Below are positions 34,608-45,639 of a stretch of 64,000 bases of DNA, piece after piece; position 1 is the stretch's first letter, and each line of letters begins with the position of its first letter. The translations under genes were made by a program, and so were the position numbers. Origin of the DNA: Ephydatia muelleri. Its lineage: Eukaryota; Porifera; Demospongiae; Spongillida; Spongillidae. The stretch lies in assembly GCA_013339895.1 (NCBI GenBank), contig JABACO010000001.1, positions 5,606,218 through 5,670,217 of the forward strand, in the 5' to 3' direction. A model generated the notes under the pieces. It had not been told where the DNA came from. It worked only from the letters and a program-made list of their open reading frames with translations, and ran no database searches.

Positions 34608-34956
34608 ATACACAAACACACACACACACACATGCGCCCTGGTGTGTCCTTATATGCCTTACAGGAAGTACACATGTGATGTAGGAACCACTTCCTGGTC
34701 AACAGTTGCTCAGATTGAAACATTTAGAGGACAAACACAGGAAACCGAATTAAACCAACACATATCGATAAGAGTGAATGGATGAAGGAAGATGAGAGGG
34801 GAGTAGAGAGGGAAAGGAGGGAGGGAAGGGAAGGGAGGGGAGTAGAAAGGGAAGGGAGGGAGGGAAGGGAAGGAGGGAGGGGAGGGAGGGGTGGGAGTGG
34901 ATTGATTGGTGCTACCTAAATAGCCAAAGGTCATTCAGCTTGTATTGGTGACATAC

Positions 34957-35005
<49 letters not shown>

Positions 35006-35007
35006 TT

Positions 35008-35038
<31 letters not shown>

Positions 35039-35642
35039 TACACACTCACACTTCCATCCACCAGTTCATTCATCTCCGAGTCCAATCCGACGATGTAATC
35101 CAGAAGCCTCCGGTCCAGCTCAATGACGCAGTCCAAGAAGTTTCCCCTGTTGTGCAGTGGAGGGTCATTGATGTGCACCAGACCCTCCGACACCTGTCAA
35201 TAAACCACACCCACACCCAGCCCCCCCCCATGAGGTAAAGGGTCAGGAGTGGTCGCCACACATCTCAAGAAAATGCACCTCAAAATGAGCATCCATTTTA
35301 CTGTGTTTTTAATATATATTTACCAGTTTTGAGTTCTTGTAGAAGAATGTTCTGGATCGAATCTCGTCATGGAGGCTGTCACAGAAGAGACCAATGGCTG
35401 TACCGATGGTCAGGTGACGCCCAAATAGGGAATCGCCCTGTGACCCTTTGAAAGTAAGTAATAGTGTGTGATTCCAATAGGAGTGCATCTCATGCATACC
35501 ACCTAAGGTCCCCATTTCCTCCACTGACCAGGGTTTCTAAGGTTACGGGACACCATGGATCCAGTGAGCACCAGAAGAACATTCCTTTCAAATGTCTCCA
35601 ACTGCCTCAGCTCTGAAAGCCTCTCCAATCTAGGCAGCCATG
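32956..35642 (-). CDS. AAA+ ATPase, eight exons recovered, 3' end lost in gap
   Basis: Exons inferred from GT-AG sites with matching phases: 35547-35642, 35324-35445, 35050-35193, 34115-34216, 33884-33962, 33465-33556, 33085-33213, 32956-33029. The N-terminal part has [18 protein letters not shown], then '[20 protein letters not shown]' and [20 protein letters not shown]. The AAA core has a split Walker A (GPSGTG at the end of one exon, KTMTA in the next), Walker [17 protein letters not shown], and '[20 protein letters not shown]' (sensor 1), then HRR where the arginine finger region starts. This is an ATP-driven remodelling enzyme of a widely distributed AAA type; its substrate is unknown to me. 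The first exon shown is not the start, since no ATG with leader was found. The phase is consistent at seven junctions, so the copy appears intact. Introns are packed with (CA)n, (GGGA)n and a 28-bp minisatellite. Confidence 0.85.
33338..33464. repeat. (CA)n microsatellite in AAA gene intron
   Basis: CA repeat with 'caccacacccac' interruptions, ending at the donor site of the exon at 33465. The minus-strand donor gtgtgt is itself the first unit of the repeat. Confidence 0.95.
33713..33865. repeat. Minisatellite in AAA gene intron, ~28-bp unit
   Basis: Imperfect tandem units of 'gatatggcccctcccacctg' plus cccctccc, degrading towards 'aatggccactcccacatgg'. It encodes GGAISG-like low-complexity frames on the minus strand, not credible as protein. 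Confidence 0.85.
33976..34072. repeat. (GT)n microsatellite in AAA gene intron
   Basis: GT repeat with tgca interruptions directly upstream (minus sense) of the exon carrying Walker A. Confidence 0.93.
34484..34632. repeat. (CA)n microsatellite in AAA gene intron
   Basis: Long CA repeat with 'ctacac', tgcaca and gcacag interruptions; all frames through it are artefacts. Confidence 0.95.
34792..34900. repeat. (GGGA)n purine tract in AAA gene intron
   Basis: Purine-only repeats of gggaggg/aagg on the plus strand with many GGG runs; likely able to form G-quadruplex or triplex structures. Confidence 0.85.
34961..35049. repeat. (CA)n microsatellite in AAA gene intron
   Basis: Two CA runs split by 'catgtttaca'; ends at the donor of the exon at 35050. 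Confidence 0.95.
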
Positions 35643-35738
35643 CTGGAGGGAGGGAGGGAGGGAGGGAGGGAGGGAGGGGGAGGGAGGGAGGGAGGGAGGG
35701 AGGGAGGAGGGAGGGAGAGAGGGAGGGGAGGGAGGGAG
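35643..35738. repeat. (GGGA)n tract at the first recovered AAA exon
   Basis: Nearly pure (ggga)n, containing more than 15 GGG runs. On the gene's strand it is a (CCCT)n tract and doubles as the polypyrimidine tract before the acceptor at 35643. Confidence 0.9.
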
Positions 35739-35881
35739 CATCGCAGCGAGGACGCTTTTCGTTCTTGCGATGACGTCCTAATCGGAATCCATCACCTTTG
35801 AAAAAAGCGCATACAGTCATATGCGCTTGTAGCTCATGTAAATACGGTAACACCACTTACCATCCACCTTCAGGTCTATAT

Positions 35882-36231
35882 TGGGCTATTCCATTATTTA
35901 ACCGTACACCCCTACAGATGACAATAATTGCAAACGTATACCCCCGGGACAATTTATAAAAAAAAACCCTGGACAAGCTTGTATTATACCTCTACCCCCC
36001 CAGGGACAGACTTGTAAATGCCCCCTGGACAAGCTTCTGTTTTGCCCCACCCCCCTGGACAATCTTCTATGTTGTTCCACTCCCCCCTGGACAAGCTTCT
36101 ATTATGCCTTCTAACCCCCCGTGGACAAGGGATTTAAATGACCACCACCCCCTGGGACATATTCCATATACCCCCCTGGACACCATTTATTGTCATCTGT
36201 AGGGGTGTATAATTAAATAATGGAATAGCCC
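35882..36231. mobile_element. TIR element with internal CCCCCTGGACAAG repeats
   Basis: Termini tgggctattccattattta… and …taaataatggaatagccca are inverted copies that extend, with small mismatches, through 'acccctacagatgacaataa' (about 47 bp each). Between them are about seven degenerate units built on 'cccctggacaagcttctatt'. No ORF. A non-autonomous DNA element with internal tandem repeats. A clean target duplication is not visible. Confidence 0.8.
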
Positions 36232-36239
36232 ATTACGTA

Positions 36240-37326
36240 GCGCGCACTCAATGGACGAAACTGTCGGACAAAGGAAAGGGTACCCTATATCACGCCTTAA
36301 GATATGCGGTAAAGCTGATGTACAAAAAAATACCACCCCCACGCCACTCTTCTCATTACACATGTCGACTAAGCAGGACAAAAAACTGCCCTCCCCATGT
36401 AACAAATTTTTCAACGAAATTCATTTATAACAATGCAACGGAACATATTCACAAATGAAAAAACAGATGGATCATGCCTGAACAAAGTCGATTTCGGTGA
36501 CAAATCTTGTTTTGGTGACTAGATGATCTTCTTTTTCCTTTGCTCTCTTTCTTACGCCCGCCTCAAAGGTGCGAGTCACGCGTTGCCGGATGGATTTATA
36601 CATGTATACATGTATACATACACTGCCCATCCAAAGTATTGGCGCACGTGACGCGTTTCCAATACCTCTATCTGTTATCTCTGCGATAATGAAGCCACAG
36701 CCACTTGTCAAACCAGGCTGTTTGAAAACTTCTCACTGCACTTTTCTTACCATACTCTCGTTTTGGAAAGTGAAACACTCTGGGCTTTTGTGTTTTTGCA
36801 CATCAGGATAAATTCATGGAGCTGTATAATCAGATTGGCATCATTGCTCTCGTGTATAGTGGTAGTCATGGACAAACATCTCAGGAGCTCTGTGTCTCGA
36901 CCTCAATGAGGCTTGAATCTAGTGGCATGTCAACATCACTTCTTTGGCCAAGCGGAGGAGCGTCTGGTTCTGCATGTAATGTCTGGAGAGAAACAAAATG
37001 TTTTGAAATGATTTGTTTGTGTAATGCTAGTTTGATTTCAATTGCTTAGTATACATTATTTCAACGTTGTTGCGTAATTAAGGTGTCTGTATGCATGTTG
37101 GCTGACTGAGAAGGTTTGTTAAAGTTACGTGGTACACATACAAATTACTATATTACTCCATGCATGCTACAAATTTCCTAGACTTCCCGCATTTTTATGT
37201 AATTGAATCAGTCGTACATTACCGGTTAGCTGTCACAGAAAGCATCTTGTGTAGTAAACTGTGGTGATCTGTATACAATTATTTCATGCCCACGCTCATT
37301 TCCTCGACATCACAACGCGCGCAAAC
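36240..37326. other. Intergenic upstream of the VWA gene
   Basis: No gene is called. Near 36615-36650, 'cactgcccatccaaagtatt' resembles a Tc1/mariner inverted-repeat end, but no partner end was found. Confidence 0.4.
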
Positions 37327-37330
37327 GTTT

Positions 37331-37340
37331 AAAAGGCCGC
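37331..37340 (+). promoter_or_regulatory. TATA-like box of the VWA gene
   Basis: The motif tttaaaagg lies about 40 bases before the start codon at 37369, which sits in a near-ideal initiation context (acaccatgg). The 5' UTR would be very short. Confidence 0.45.
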
Positions 37341-37368
37341 ACAGAGCTCATCTCGCATCAAAAACACC

Positions 37369-39543
37369 ATGGCATTGTGGTTGTGGCTCCCCGCATTTGC
37401 CATGTTCGTGGCAACCTCAGTCTTAGCGTCAGAAGACAGTGTGCTAATGACGGGTGTTTGCGATGACAAACTACATCAGTTGACCCAAAACATACGTCGT
37501 TCGACGGAAGATGTCCTCACCACGTCCGCGGAACTTGCGCTCACTGTGTTCTCCGGATTCCGCCCGCTGTTACGCAGCAAGAACACTCTGAAGGTCTCCG
37601 CTTCCCGACTCTACCCATTCCTTCATGCATCAAGGCATTCGGCACCGCATCTTATGTCCGATCCGGTTAACCTGAAGTCTCTGTACTTGGCCTTAACGAA
37701 AGCTTTGAAACTAAGGTCATCTGATAAACAGCTCTTATCTTTCACTTCGGCGTTGGAAGAGATCAATGCCGAGTACCTGAAGGCATGTTTTAGTGGCGAG
37801 ACCCAAGCCTACACTAGGATCCCTCTCCAGTGACTTGGCCACGGCGAGAGCGATAAAAGACGAAAAGCGTAAAGAATACTTGCTTAGATCCGTTTTTGCG
37901 AAGGCAACTTGCTTTGAAAAACGAGTCGCAAAAATCCAAAGCACGGTGGCCGAATTCTTCTCATCGATTACCCCCGATGAAGCTAAGGACATTTTTGGAT
38001 TCCACTTTATTCTAAAGGAAGATTTCTTCCCTACCTTAGCGTTTGTGATCGATACAACAGGAAGCATGAGCGGCGAGATTGTAACAGCGGCCAATGTGAT
38101 TGGCGAGATGATCAAGAGTGAGCAGCAAAATCCTTTCTTTTATGTACTCACTCCGTTCAACGACTACGACGACGATCCCGCGTATAAGGGAAAACCAAGT
38201 GAGTTGCAGTGTCACTGTATCATACACATAATGCATTTCCTTTGCGGCAAGCTATAAGGTTACAAGTGATTGCACGAACATAAAGTTTGTGCGCCCTTTC
38301 CCCATAGATTACGGCCCAAATACCGTTGCCACAACTAGAGATGATTTGGGCCCAGCAGCGGAGGAACTGAACGCTCTGTACCTTGCTGTCAAAGGCTTGA
38401 GCGCCCATGGAGGTGGTGATGCACCAGAATACTGCATGAATGGAATTTTGGAAGCCTTTAGAGCCAACTACAAATCGGTCAAACAAGGCTATACTTTACC
38501 CCTATACGCAAACGGCTCGCAAATCATTGTCATAACCGATGCTGAAGCCAAAGACGCGATACAGAAATCCGAGGTGATAAGGCTCGCTGTCGGATCCGAT
38601 ACTCAAATCAACTTCATTCTCACCCCAGACTTGAGTTCCTATTCGCTGTACAGTGAGATTGCAGATGCTACAAGGGGTGTAGTAGTGTATTCGACTTTCG
38701 CTAATGGAGACGAATTGAAGATACTGGCTGACTTTGCCTCACGCAGGATAGCTACAGCGGGCGCCAAGAGAGAACACGGCCTCATGCGCATGCGCAAAGC
38801 GGGGGTGGAAGCAAACTGCTTTGAATACATTACATCGAAGTTTACTTCGAACGTCAATGGCTTTGTGTCCAGTGCAGCGACCTCCGTGAAAGTGACATCA
38901 CCCGACGGTGTAATGGTTGAGATGAGAAGTAACACGGCATTCAACACTGATTGGCCATTGCCGGGTAAATGGAAGATATGTGCTCCCAGTGGGACCCTTC
39001 TGAAGGTAAATCTAGAATCCAAAACGGAAATAAACTTCGCCGTTTCATTCTTGGTCGAAACCACGTCTGACGTTTTGGTGGCCGGAGTAACGCCGTCTGT
39101 TTGTAAGTACACATATGCATGAACTTCCTGGGAGTAACCAGCATACACGTGCATGAATCAAATTAGATTCTATAAATTTGTTACAATCAGTTGTAAATTT
39201 ATTCAAATCCCCCCCCCCCTTCCCCCTACATCCTCCTACTCCCTCCCTTCTCCTGGTACCCAGACTGAAATGAACAAAATGTGCGAAGAACAATATGTTG
39301 CGGAATGTGGAGCTCCAATCAGATTTTGTAATTTTCTGATGGACCCCGTTGGCTTCAATTCAACATTCAAAATCGTAATAGTATATCAGAAAATTCCAAA
39401 ATTCTGATTGGAGTGCCAACACTCCGACGCAACAGAATAGCTTCCTTCGACTTAGTATTGGCCAGCAGACCCACTGTACTATTCATATAGTCCCCCCCCC
39501 CCCCCCCCCCCCCCCCGTTGGATGTAGTTGCAGTTTAATCGAG

Positions 39544-39618
<75 letters not shown>

Positions 39619-39623
39619 CTCTC

Positions 39624-39713
<90 letters not shown>

Positions 39714-40605
39714 TCTCTCCTCTCTCTCCTTCTTTGAGGTACTAATGGAAAACTGATGGTGACATTTTTAGACGTGGATGGTGCCTCCAACGTTTCTTCA
39801 ACGGAACCTCTTTATCTCGATTTTCTGAGCGAAGCTAGGAATGTAGTAACAACCGTCACTCTGTCGAAATGTGATGAAATACTCACTGGAAGCATTCGGT
39901 ACCCAAAAGAAGCAATTGCTTTCATGTCGCTTCGAGGGCAGGATACAAATGGCAATAGATTTGAGTACACAACGAAAGAACCAAGATCTCTGTCGTTTAT
40001 AGGGCCCTCTGGACTCAGGTTCAACACAAGTGAGCCAGCGTCCGTTCCTGTTCCCATTACCACCTACCGAGATTTCTCGTTCACTTTGCTCACCGATAGC
40101 GATGGACTGTTCAATATCAATGTAACTTTCTCTTCCCTATCAAGTCATCTCTTCCTCACCCCGCTGCAAGGAACTACAGTGGTGCTAAATCGAAGTGCGC
40201 GCATATCGGTGTCAGTGCTCGTGAAAGCCTCAGCGCCATTGAATCAGAGCATTTCGTTTGTTGTCAAGGCAACGTACATTACTAATTGTGATGTGGGCGC
40301 TTCATACTCAAAAAGCATTTTGGTGTCCCCAAATGTAAGGCACACCGGCACTATAGTGTACAGTTGATGACATTCCTTCCATCACAGGTGGGACCTGTAG
40401 ACAAGTGTGGGGGCTGTAAAAATGGCGGAACATGTGTATCTATTATTGGGAAAAATCGCTGTCTTTGTCGACCTGGATACATCGGTATCTATTGTCAAAC
40501 AGGTGGGCTTAAATGATTTTCCTCTTTGCCAAACATCGCTATTGCTTGCATATTTTTAATGCAGAATTACCTCCTTTGGAAATTGAAGAATGGGACCAGA
40601 AATGA
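37369..40605 (+). CDS. Secreted hemicentin-type VWA and EGF domain protein
   Basis: Start at 37369 (caccATGG) with signal peptide MALWLWLPAFAMFVATSVLA. Introns with matching phase: 38199-38307, 39103-39738, 40335-40387 and 40503-40564, the last two only 53 and 62 bp. Stop at 40603-40605. The VWA domain has the MIDAS motif DTTGSMSGE (about 38050), 'GGGDAPE', 'IIVITDAEAKDAI' and 'EIADATRGVVVYST', the hemicentin/VWA7-like variant rather than the integrin one. Beta-sandwich-like sequence follows. Exon 40388-40502 is one EGF-like domain with six cysteines (CGGCKNGGTC…CLCRPGYIGIYC). The C-terminus is short and acidic (EIEEWDQK) without a membrane anchor. It is probably an extracellular matrix or adhesion protein. 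One irregularity: frames switch between 37772 and 37830. A 58-bp GT-AG intron at 37773-37830 would keep phase; otherwise a one-base indel is needed. Confidence 0.85.
39296..39432. mobile_element. Intronic hairpin (MITE-like)
   Basis: Inside the second large intron of the VWA gene: 'ctccaatcagattttgtaat' at 39312 pairs with 'aaaattctgattggag' at 39396-39411, and tgttgcggaa/cgacgcaaca extend the stem imperfectly. No coding capacity. Confidence 0.55.
39493..39516. repeat. Poly-C tract
   Basis: About 24 consecutive C in the VWA gene intron. A second, shorter run (ccccccccccttcccccc) lies at 39210-39226. Confidence 0.95.
39543..39729. repeat. (CT)n microsatellite
   Basis: Nearly pure CT repeat in the VWA gene intron immediately before the acceptor at 39738, so it also serves as an extreme polypyrimidine tract. 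Ser-Leu and Arg-Glu frames are artefacts. Confidence 0.96.
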
Positions 40606-40979
40606 CGATTGCTGGTGCTGTACACAAGCGTGCTGATTTGATTAAACCTTTAGACATGTAACAGTATGCGTAGTGACATTCATTTATAGTATAGTTTAAT
40701 CACTCAAGCTTATATAGAGACGCACGCAGTAGGTTCTATTTGCTGGACTACTTACAAATAATGCACATTGTCATGTGGAAAAATGCAATTGATTATAGTG
40801 AAGAATTGCATTAAAAAAGTGTGAGCTAGAATCTAGATCTACTGTACATGTATGATACATGCATGAATGAGGTTTTGGTGTTTATTCTTCTCTGAATGAG
40901 TGATGAGCCATAGGATGGAGTGTAGCATGTCTACTGTGGACTTGAAGATGGCTGTAGTTGTACAGGTGTGTGGTTGTAC

Positions 40980-41073
<94 letters not shown>

Positions 41074-43328
41074 GTGTGTGCATTCTTGTGTGTGTGTGTG
41101 TGCATTCTTGTGTACACATCACGGCGCGACAGTGTACCGTATGCAGCCTTGTATATTGCACCCATACTAATCGATACTCGTCTGCACTCGACACGTGGGC
41201 AGTTTTTTATACGTCACGAATGCGGCGCCATGTATACGTCTCAGAACGAACACTTCGCTTATACGTATGATATCGCGGTCTGCATATGGATTCAGTATAT
41301 TCGTCATCACCTGTCTGCATACTTCAGATGAACGCGTGCAGACTCTGTACACGTCATGTATTCGAGTCGTTTCAAATCCATTTTCTGTTCTGCATACTTG
41401 AAGGCTAGTGCTTAAACCCTGAACCACGCCAGCAATAATTCAGAATTTAACGGCAAACTTTAATCAAATTACAGCTGAAATACAACTTGGTCAAAAAATA
41501 AACAGGTATAGTTTCAAGCTGGCGATCAAAGTCTCCATCACATCCTGCTGATGTAGTTAGAAGGACACTCTCCGCCTAGCAGAGGCCTCTTGGAAGGCGA
41601 GCACGAGCCTCTACTACTCTCGCGGCACTTGTCGACGGTTTCCTTACAAGCACACGCTAAAATATTACAGAGGTTATGCACAAAGAACTCAGCATTTACT
41701 TACTCTCTGACCGCGGTGGTAGCTAGCTTATGCTTTACAATGCTATCGTCGTCATCCCCTTGGTTGGCCATGCAGCGAAACGTTTTCATTTGGCCGTAGT
41801 ACACCCTGGCGTCGGATCAAGAGCTGTGGTCAGAAATGAAAGTCATAGCATGCCTACTCTGTACCTGCGTTTCTTCTTTTGCCGGGGTTGGTCACTTCCA
41901 CCCTTTCAGTCTCGATGTACTCGCTTAAATATCTCCTGACCCTGAAGTTATTGGCACGCGCACATAATCCACATGCACATATACAACGTACTATGCTCTT
42001 CGCGTAATGGCGTTCTATTGGTCGGCACTGTGCTGAAGAGAACAAACATGACGTAAGCATGTAAACCTTTGTGACAACTTGAAACGCCGCCTAACTGCAT
42101 CTACTGAATCACACACTTGTCCTGGTTTGACACAAGCAACACCTACAGTGTAAACACGCACAACTTACCAGGCCTAGACTGCTTAAGTCCGTTTGGTATG
42201 CCTTTATAACCTCCGCCTGTCACCCGCGTTGTCCGAAACTCTCTATCTTGCACAGTTGCACCTCACTGATTCGTCAGCTATATAGTGATCAAAATCAACA
42301 ATCCAATTTCTCTTACGTTGGGAACGGCTCCATTAGTACTGTCTCCACAGATAGCCCAGTAGTCCAACTTTCCTTTCCTCCTATTTCGTTGGGAACTCAA
42401 CCAAGTTGCCTATTTTTGTTTCCTTTGCTCGATCGTGCGTCGTCACCTCCACTAATGACCAACACGTGCAAAACTTAAAACCGAGCATGCGCAGATAATG
42501 ATATCAAAATTAATTACTCAAATAGGCCTACAGGCTACACCCGCTAGAAATAGTCACAGATGTAGGTATCAGAAGTTTACAATGATTATAGGGATCCAAT
42601 AACTTACCTGTGAGTACGCGACTCGGTCGAGGTAATTATAGTAGCCACACTCATATGAATGCGTTTTCATGGGTGTGGTTAAAACGGCCTATATTCCTAT
42701 TTATTGCGCACTATCGTAATTTACGGGCTAAACTGCTGCTCGCGATATGGATGCGATACGCAGCCGATACTTAGCCCCAACAATACCCATCTGCACACTG
42801 CACTGGACATTGACATATCTAGGTACGAGTATGTATATTGGTCCGCACATGTGCATGTCTGGATATGTATCTGCATACCATGGCGTGGGCAAACTCTGCA
42901 TATTACTGCATACGATACTATGTCACGCAGTGCATGTAGCTGCATGTGTATGTACATCTATTAATTATTACATGCATATTGAGCGCACAATGTCTCCATC
43001 CTCATTTTGCCTCGTCCCCCGACCAAACTTCAAAAGAGAGCCTTTTGTAGCCTTGTTAGGGGTTTGTAGGTGATGTACAAAGCATTTATGTGTTTCTTGT
43101 GTACAGATCTGTAATGAAAGTGCATTTGTACATTTCTTACGGTTTCCAAATCATTAATTGGTCACCGTGTGCAGGCTTGTTTGCGCACCACCGGGGGCTA
43201 TTTTTATCTCTTCAGCTCTGCCACATAGCCCGTGTAGGTCTACTTGCCTCTATTGAGTTTTTGGGAGTAGAGACATATATACGGTATAATAGATGATAAT
43301 CCCTCCCTTCCTCCCTCCCTCCCTCTAG
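40606..43328. other. Intergenic with (GT)n and CTGCATA-rich islands
   Basis: A (GT)n tract occupies 40981-41108. Two islands (41130-41410, 42735-42960) are enriched in gtatgcag/ctgcata and related tacgtc words, like 26123-26313 and 47880-48190. Other frames overlap on both strands without splice logic. No gene is called. Confidence 0.45.
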
Positions 43329-43470
43329 CTTGCTCTCACATTGTGCAGTGGTTGCCAGGGAGCTTGGTCTGCCCACAATAGTGGGCGTGTCTGGTGGTCT
43401 GATGAAGATGCTGAAGACAGGGATGAGGAACCATCACACTCTTAGGGGAAGGCTAGACAGCAGGCAATAG
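43329..43470 (+). CDS. PEP-utilising enzyme swivelling-domain exon (orphan)
   Basis: After a polypyrimidine tract and acceptor (…ccctccctctag) the frame reads LLSHCAVVARELGLPTIVGV, then SGGLMKMLKTGMR, to a stop at 43468-43470. This matches the phosphohistidine (mobile) domain of PEP synthase/PPDK and rifampicin phosphotransferase-like enzymes, where the histidine in SH.AVVARE carries phosphate between active sites. After TGMR the usual VDG strand is missing, so the exon probably ends at gatgag/gaacc or is worn. No partner exons were found nearby. Either a remnant or part of a gene with very long introns. Confidence 0.6.
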
Positions 43471-44663
43471 TGAGAAGTGACAGAAGGCTATGACCAATTT
43501 GCAATATTTTTAAAGCCTTGTACGGAAATCTTGTATTTGACTCGTTCTCTGTGCCATCCATTGGATTTCTACTGCATGCAGTTTCTCCTTTTATTTCTAG
43601 ATGTTGAAACTCCTGATTATACCCTGGCCTAACAAAGCTTGCACAGTTCAACACACTTGGGCTGCAATCTGATGGATCATGCTCCTTCTCTGGCTTACTG
43701 ACAGGCTAGATGGTGTGCAGATTAACAGACGCTCTTTCATATGCCGAATAGCAAGGATATTCTTTCCACACATGCATGCATCTGCCTGGTATGTGTTGTA
43801 CAATATATATGGTGGTGTAGGCCTGCGTCTGCAACCAAATGTATTTAAAACAGCTAGCAGATTGTGATAAGGCATTAGCCATAAAGAAACTCTGTCTTTG
43901 CTTTGGGCAGGTTAACTCATAGTTTGGGGATGATGTAGCCAACAAGGCACAAGCTGCATGGAAATTTGCTACACGACGCATCTACCATGCATCTTTGTCT
44001 GCTCACCTGGAAGTTTGAATATAACTTGATCTTTGATTTCAACTGGAACATGAGTAATCAGCCAGCCAAATGTGATGGTTGTGGGGCTGATTTCACTTTC
44101 CAATATGCCCTTGACTGTAAGAATAATTATACAAGGACAGCAAACCCTTCTACGTGTATGCGAAGTTAAACGACTTTGTGCAAAGCTCCGAACATCGAAC
44201 AAGTTTATTTTAACACGCGGGTCCATGAAATTTTGATACCAAAACAAACGGAAAGTGCGCATCACCGTTGAACCAAAAGTTGTCGCGAGCACAATTTATA
44301 TAACAAAAAGTGTAGAATGACCCTCTAGACGGCGATTCCCGCTTTTTCCGTGTTCATATAGGCCTTATACTTCAGATGCCCCATCTCGTCAAAGTTAACG
44401 GGTTGAGCCTACACTTTTTTCCTGTTGGTGCATGAGCCAAACTAACGTGATCAAGTACTAACTACTATATCCTACTAAAATATGAGTACCATTTTGACCT
44501 TTGAACGCTTCGTTTGTTCTCACAAAACCCCCTCTTTTTTGGAAAGTCCCGTTCCCAGACCCAGCATTCAAAAATTGATAAAATGGTAAACAATCAAACC
44601 TACAGTGTATATCGTGCAGATGCATTTGTATGCGTTCAACGTGTTATTTGTGCATATACCTTT
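43471..44663. other. Intergenic, nothing firm
   Basis: Overlapping short frames on both strands; no domain recognised. 'gttcccagacccag' near 44551 resembles the MITE end seen at 25520 and 56895. Confidence 0.35.
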
Positions 44664-45092
44664 CTATGCATTCAACCAACTCATGTATTTTGGTACCTTC
44701 AGAAGGTTGAGGTTGACAGATCCCCATTGAATCTCTCCAAAGGATTGACAAAACTTCTGGCATTTGATTCCATCTTCACTGCTCTTCTTTCTACATTTCT
44801 TTGGTAATTTAAGGGAACTCTTACTTTGCCCAATGCATTGGTACACAAGTCTCACCTGACCAATAACAGGGACCTCTGATAGTCTTAATTGTCCCTCCTC
44901 GTACTGTACAACTAAACGAGACTGAACAGCTTCAGCTGAAACTTTAAGGCGACTCTTTACTTTCTTTCCATTCGCAATTTTACTCTCACCTTCTTGCCAA
45001 CATTTAGCAATGAACTCTTCAACTCTCGTGGTTAGCTGTGGATGCATGTTTTTACGACAGTGAGCCCAACCTGGAAAGACATTACCTTCCAA
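44664..45092 (-). CDS. Possible protein fragment with GWAHCRKNMHP motif
   Basis: A 142-codon minus-strand frame: FPGWAHCRKNMHPQL, then TRVEEFIAKCWQEGESK, a basic stretch KKVKSRLKVSAEAVQSRL, and a later lysine-rich segment. The GWA….…...P.....+EFI…..EGE pattern resembles a short conserved C-terminal segment in multi-copy, transposon-related invertebrate proteins. The later half has coding-like composition but no recognised domain. The start codon is uncertain. Likely repeat-derived. Confidence 0.3.
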   Translation of the reverse strand: MEGNVFPGWAHCRKNMHPQLTTRVEEFIAKCWQEGESKIANGKKVKSRLKVSAEAVQSRLVVQYEEGQLRLSEVPVIGQVRLVYQCIGQSKSSLKLPKKCRKKSSEDGIKCQKFCQSFGEIQWGSVNLNLLKVPKYMSWLNA

Positions 45093-45425
45093 AAAAGCAT
45101 AGGTTGAAAGACCATTAGTTCAGCTGAAATAACAGCTGTAGCCTGTTCTACTGAAAAGTCTCTTGTACCCAGAATTGTGTTGCATTACACTTGCCAAACT
45201 GATTGCTGTTTTTCGTACTTGAGGACCACTGCATTTATGCTTGTTAATGCTGTATGAATGCTCATTCCGTGCTAATGCATACATGTACTCCCTAATGCTG
45301 TAGCATATCGCTAACTGAGTTCCCTCAACCCCTGTCATGCATCTATACTAATTGACGGATAACAGTTTTGCCCAAAAAGGGGTCAGGCGGCAACCTGGTG
45401 ACAGGGTGTACCCATCAGGCCAAAT

Positions 45426-45620
45426 CTGGGACCAAGGTAGCGCTGGCTTGCCTTGGGTGCGACCAGACGTGCCACTACCATGACGTGGTCATGGTGAGTG
45501 GTAGGCCCTCCCCACTGACTGACCTGGGACCAAGGTAGCGCTGGCTTGCCTTGGGTGCGACCAGATGTGCCACACCATGACGCGGTCATGGGTTTGACGT
45601 GGTTGGTCAGGGTAGAAGCC
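45426..45620. repeat. Tandem duplication, ~96-bp unit
   Basis: Units starting 'tgggaccaaggtagcgctgg' at 45427 and 45523 share ttgccttgggtgcgaccag and a small palindrome ccatgacg(t/c)ggtcatgg. GC-rich relative to its surroundings; not coding. Confidence 0.8.
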
Positions 45621-45639
45621 CGAAGGGTGCCGCCTGCCA

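Noticed and set aside
36605-36660. Tc1/mariner terminal repeat
   Set aside because: Only one possible end (cactgcccatccaaagtatt) was seen; no inverted partner or transposase.
39479-39790. Arg-Glu rich frame on the minus strand
   Set aside because: It is the complement of the intronic (CT)n microsatellite.
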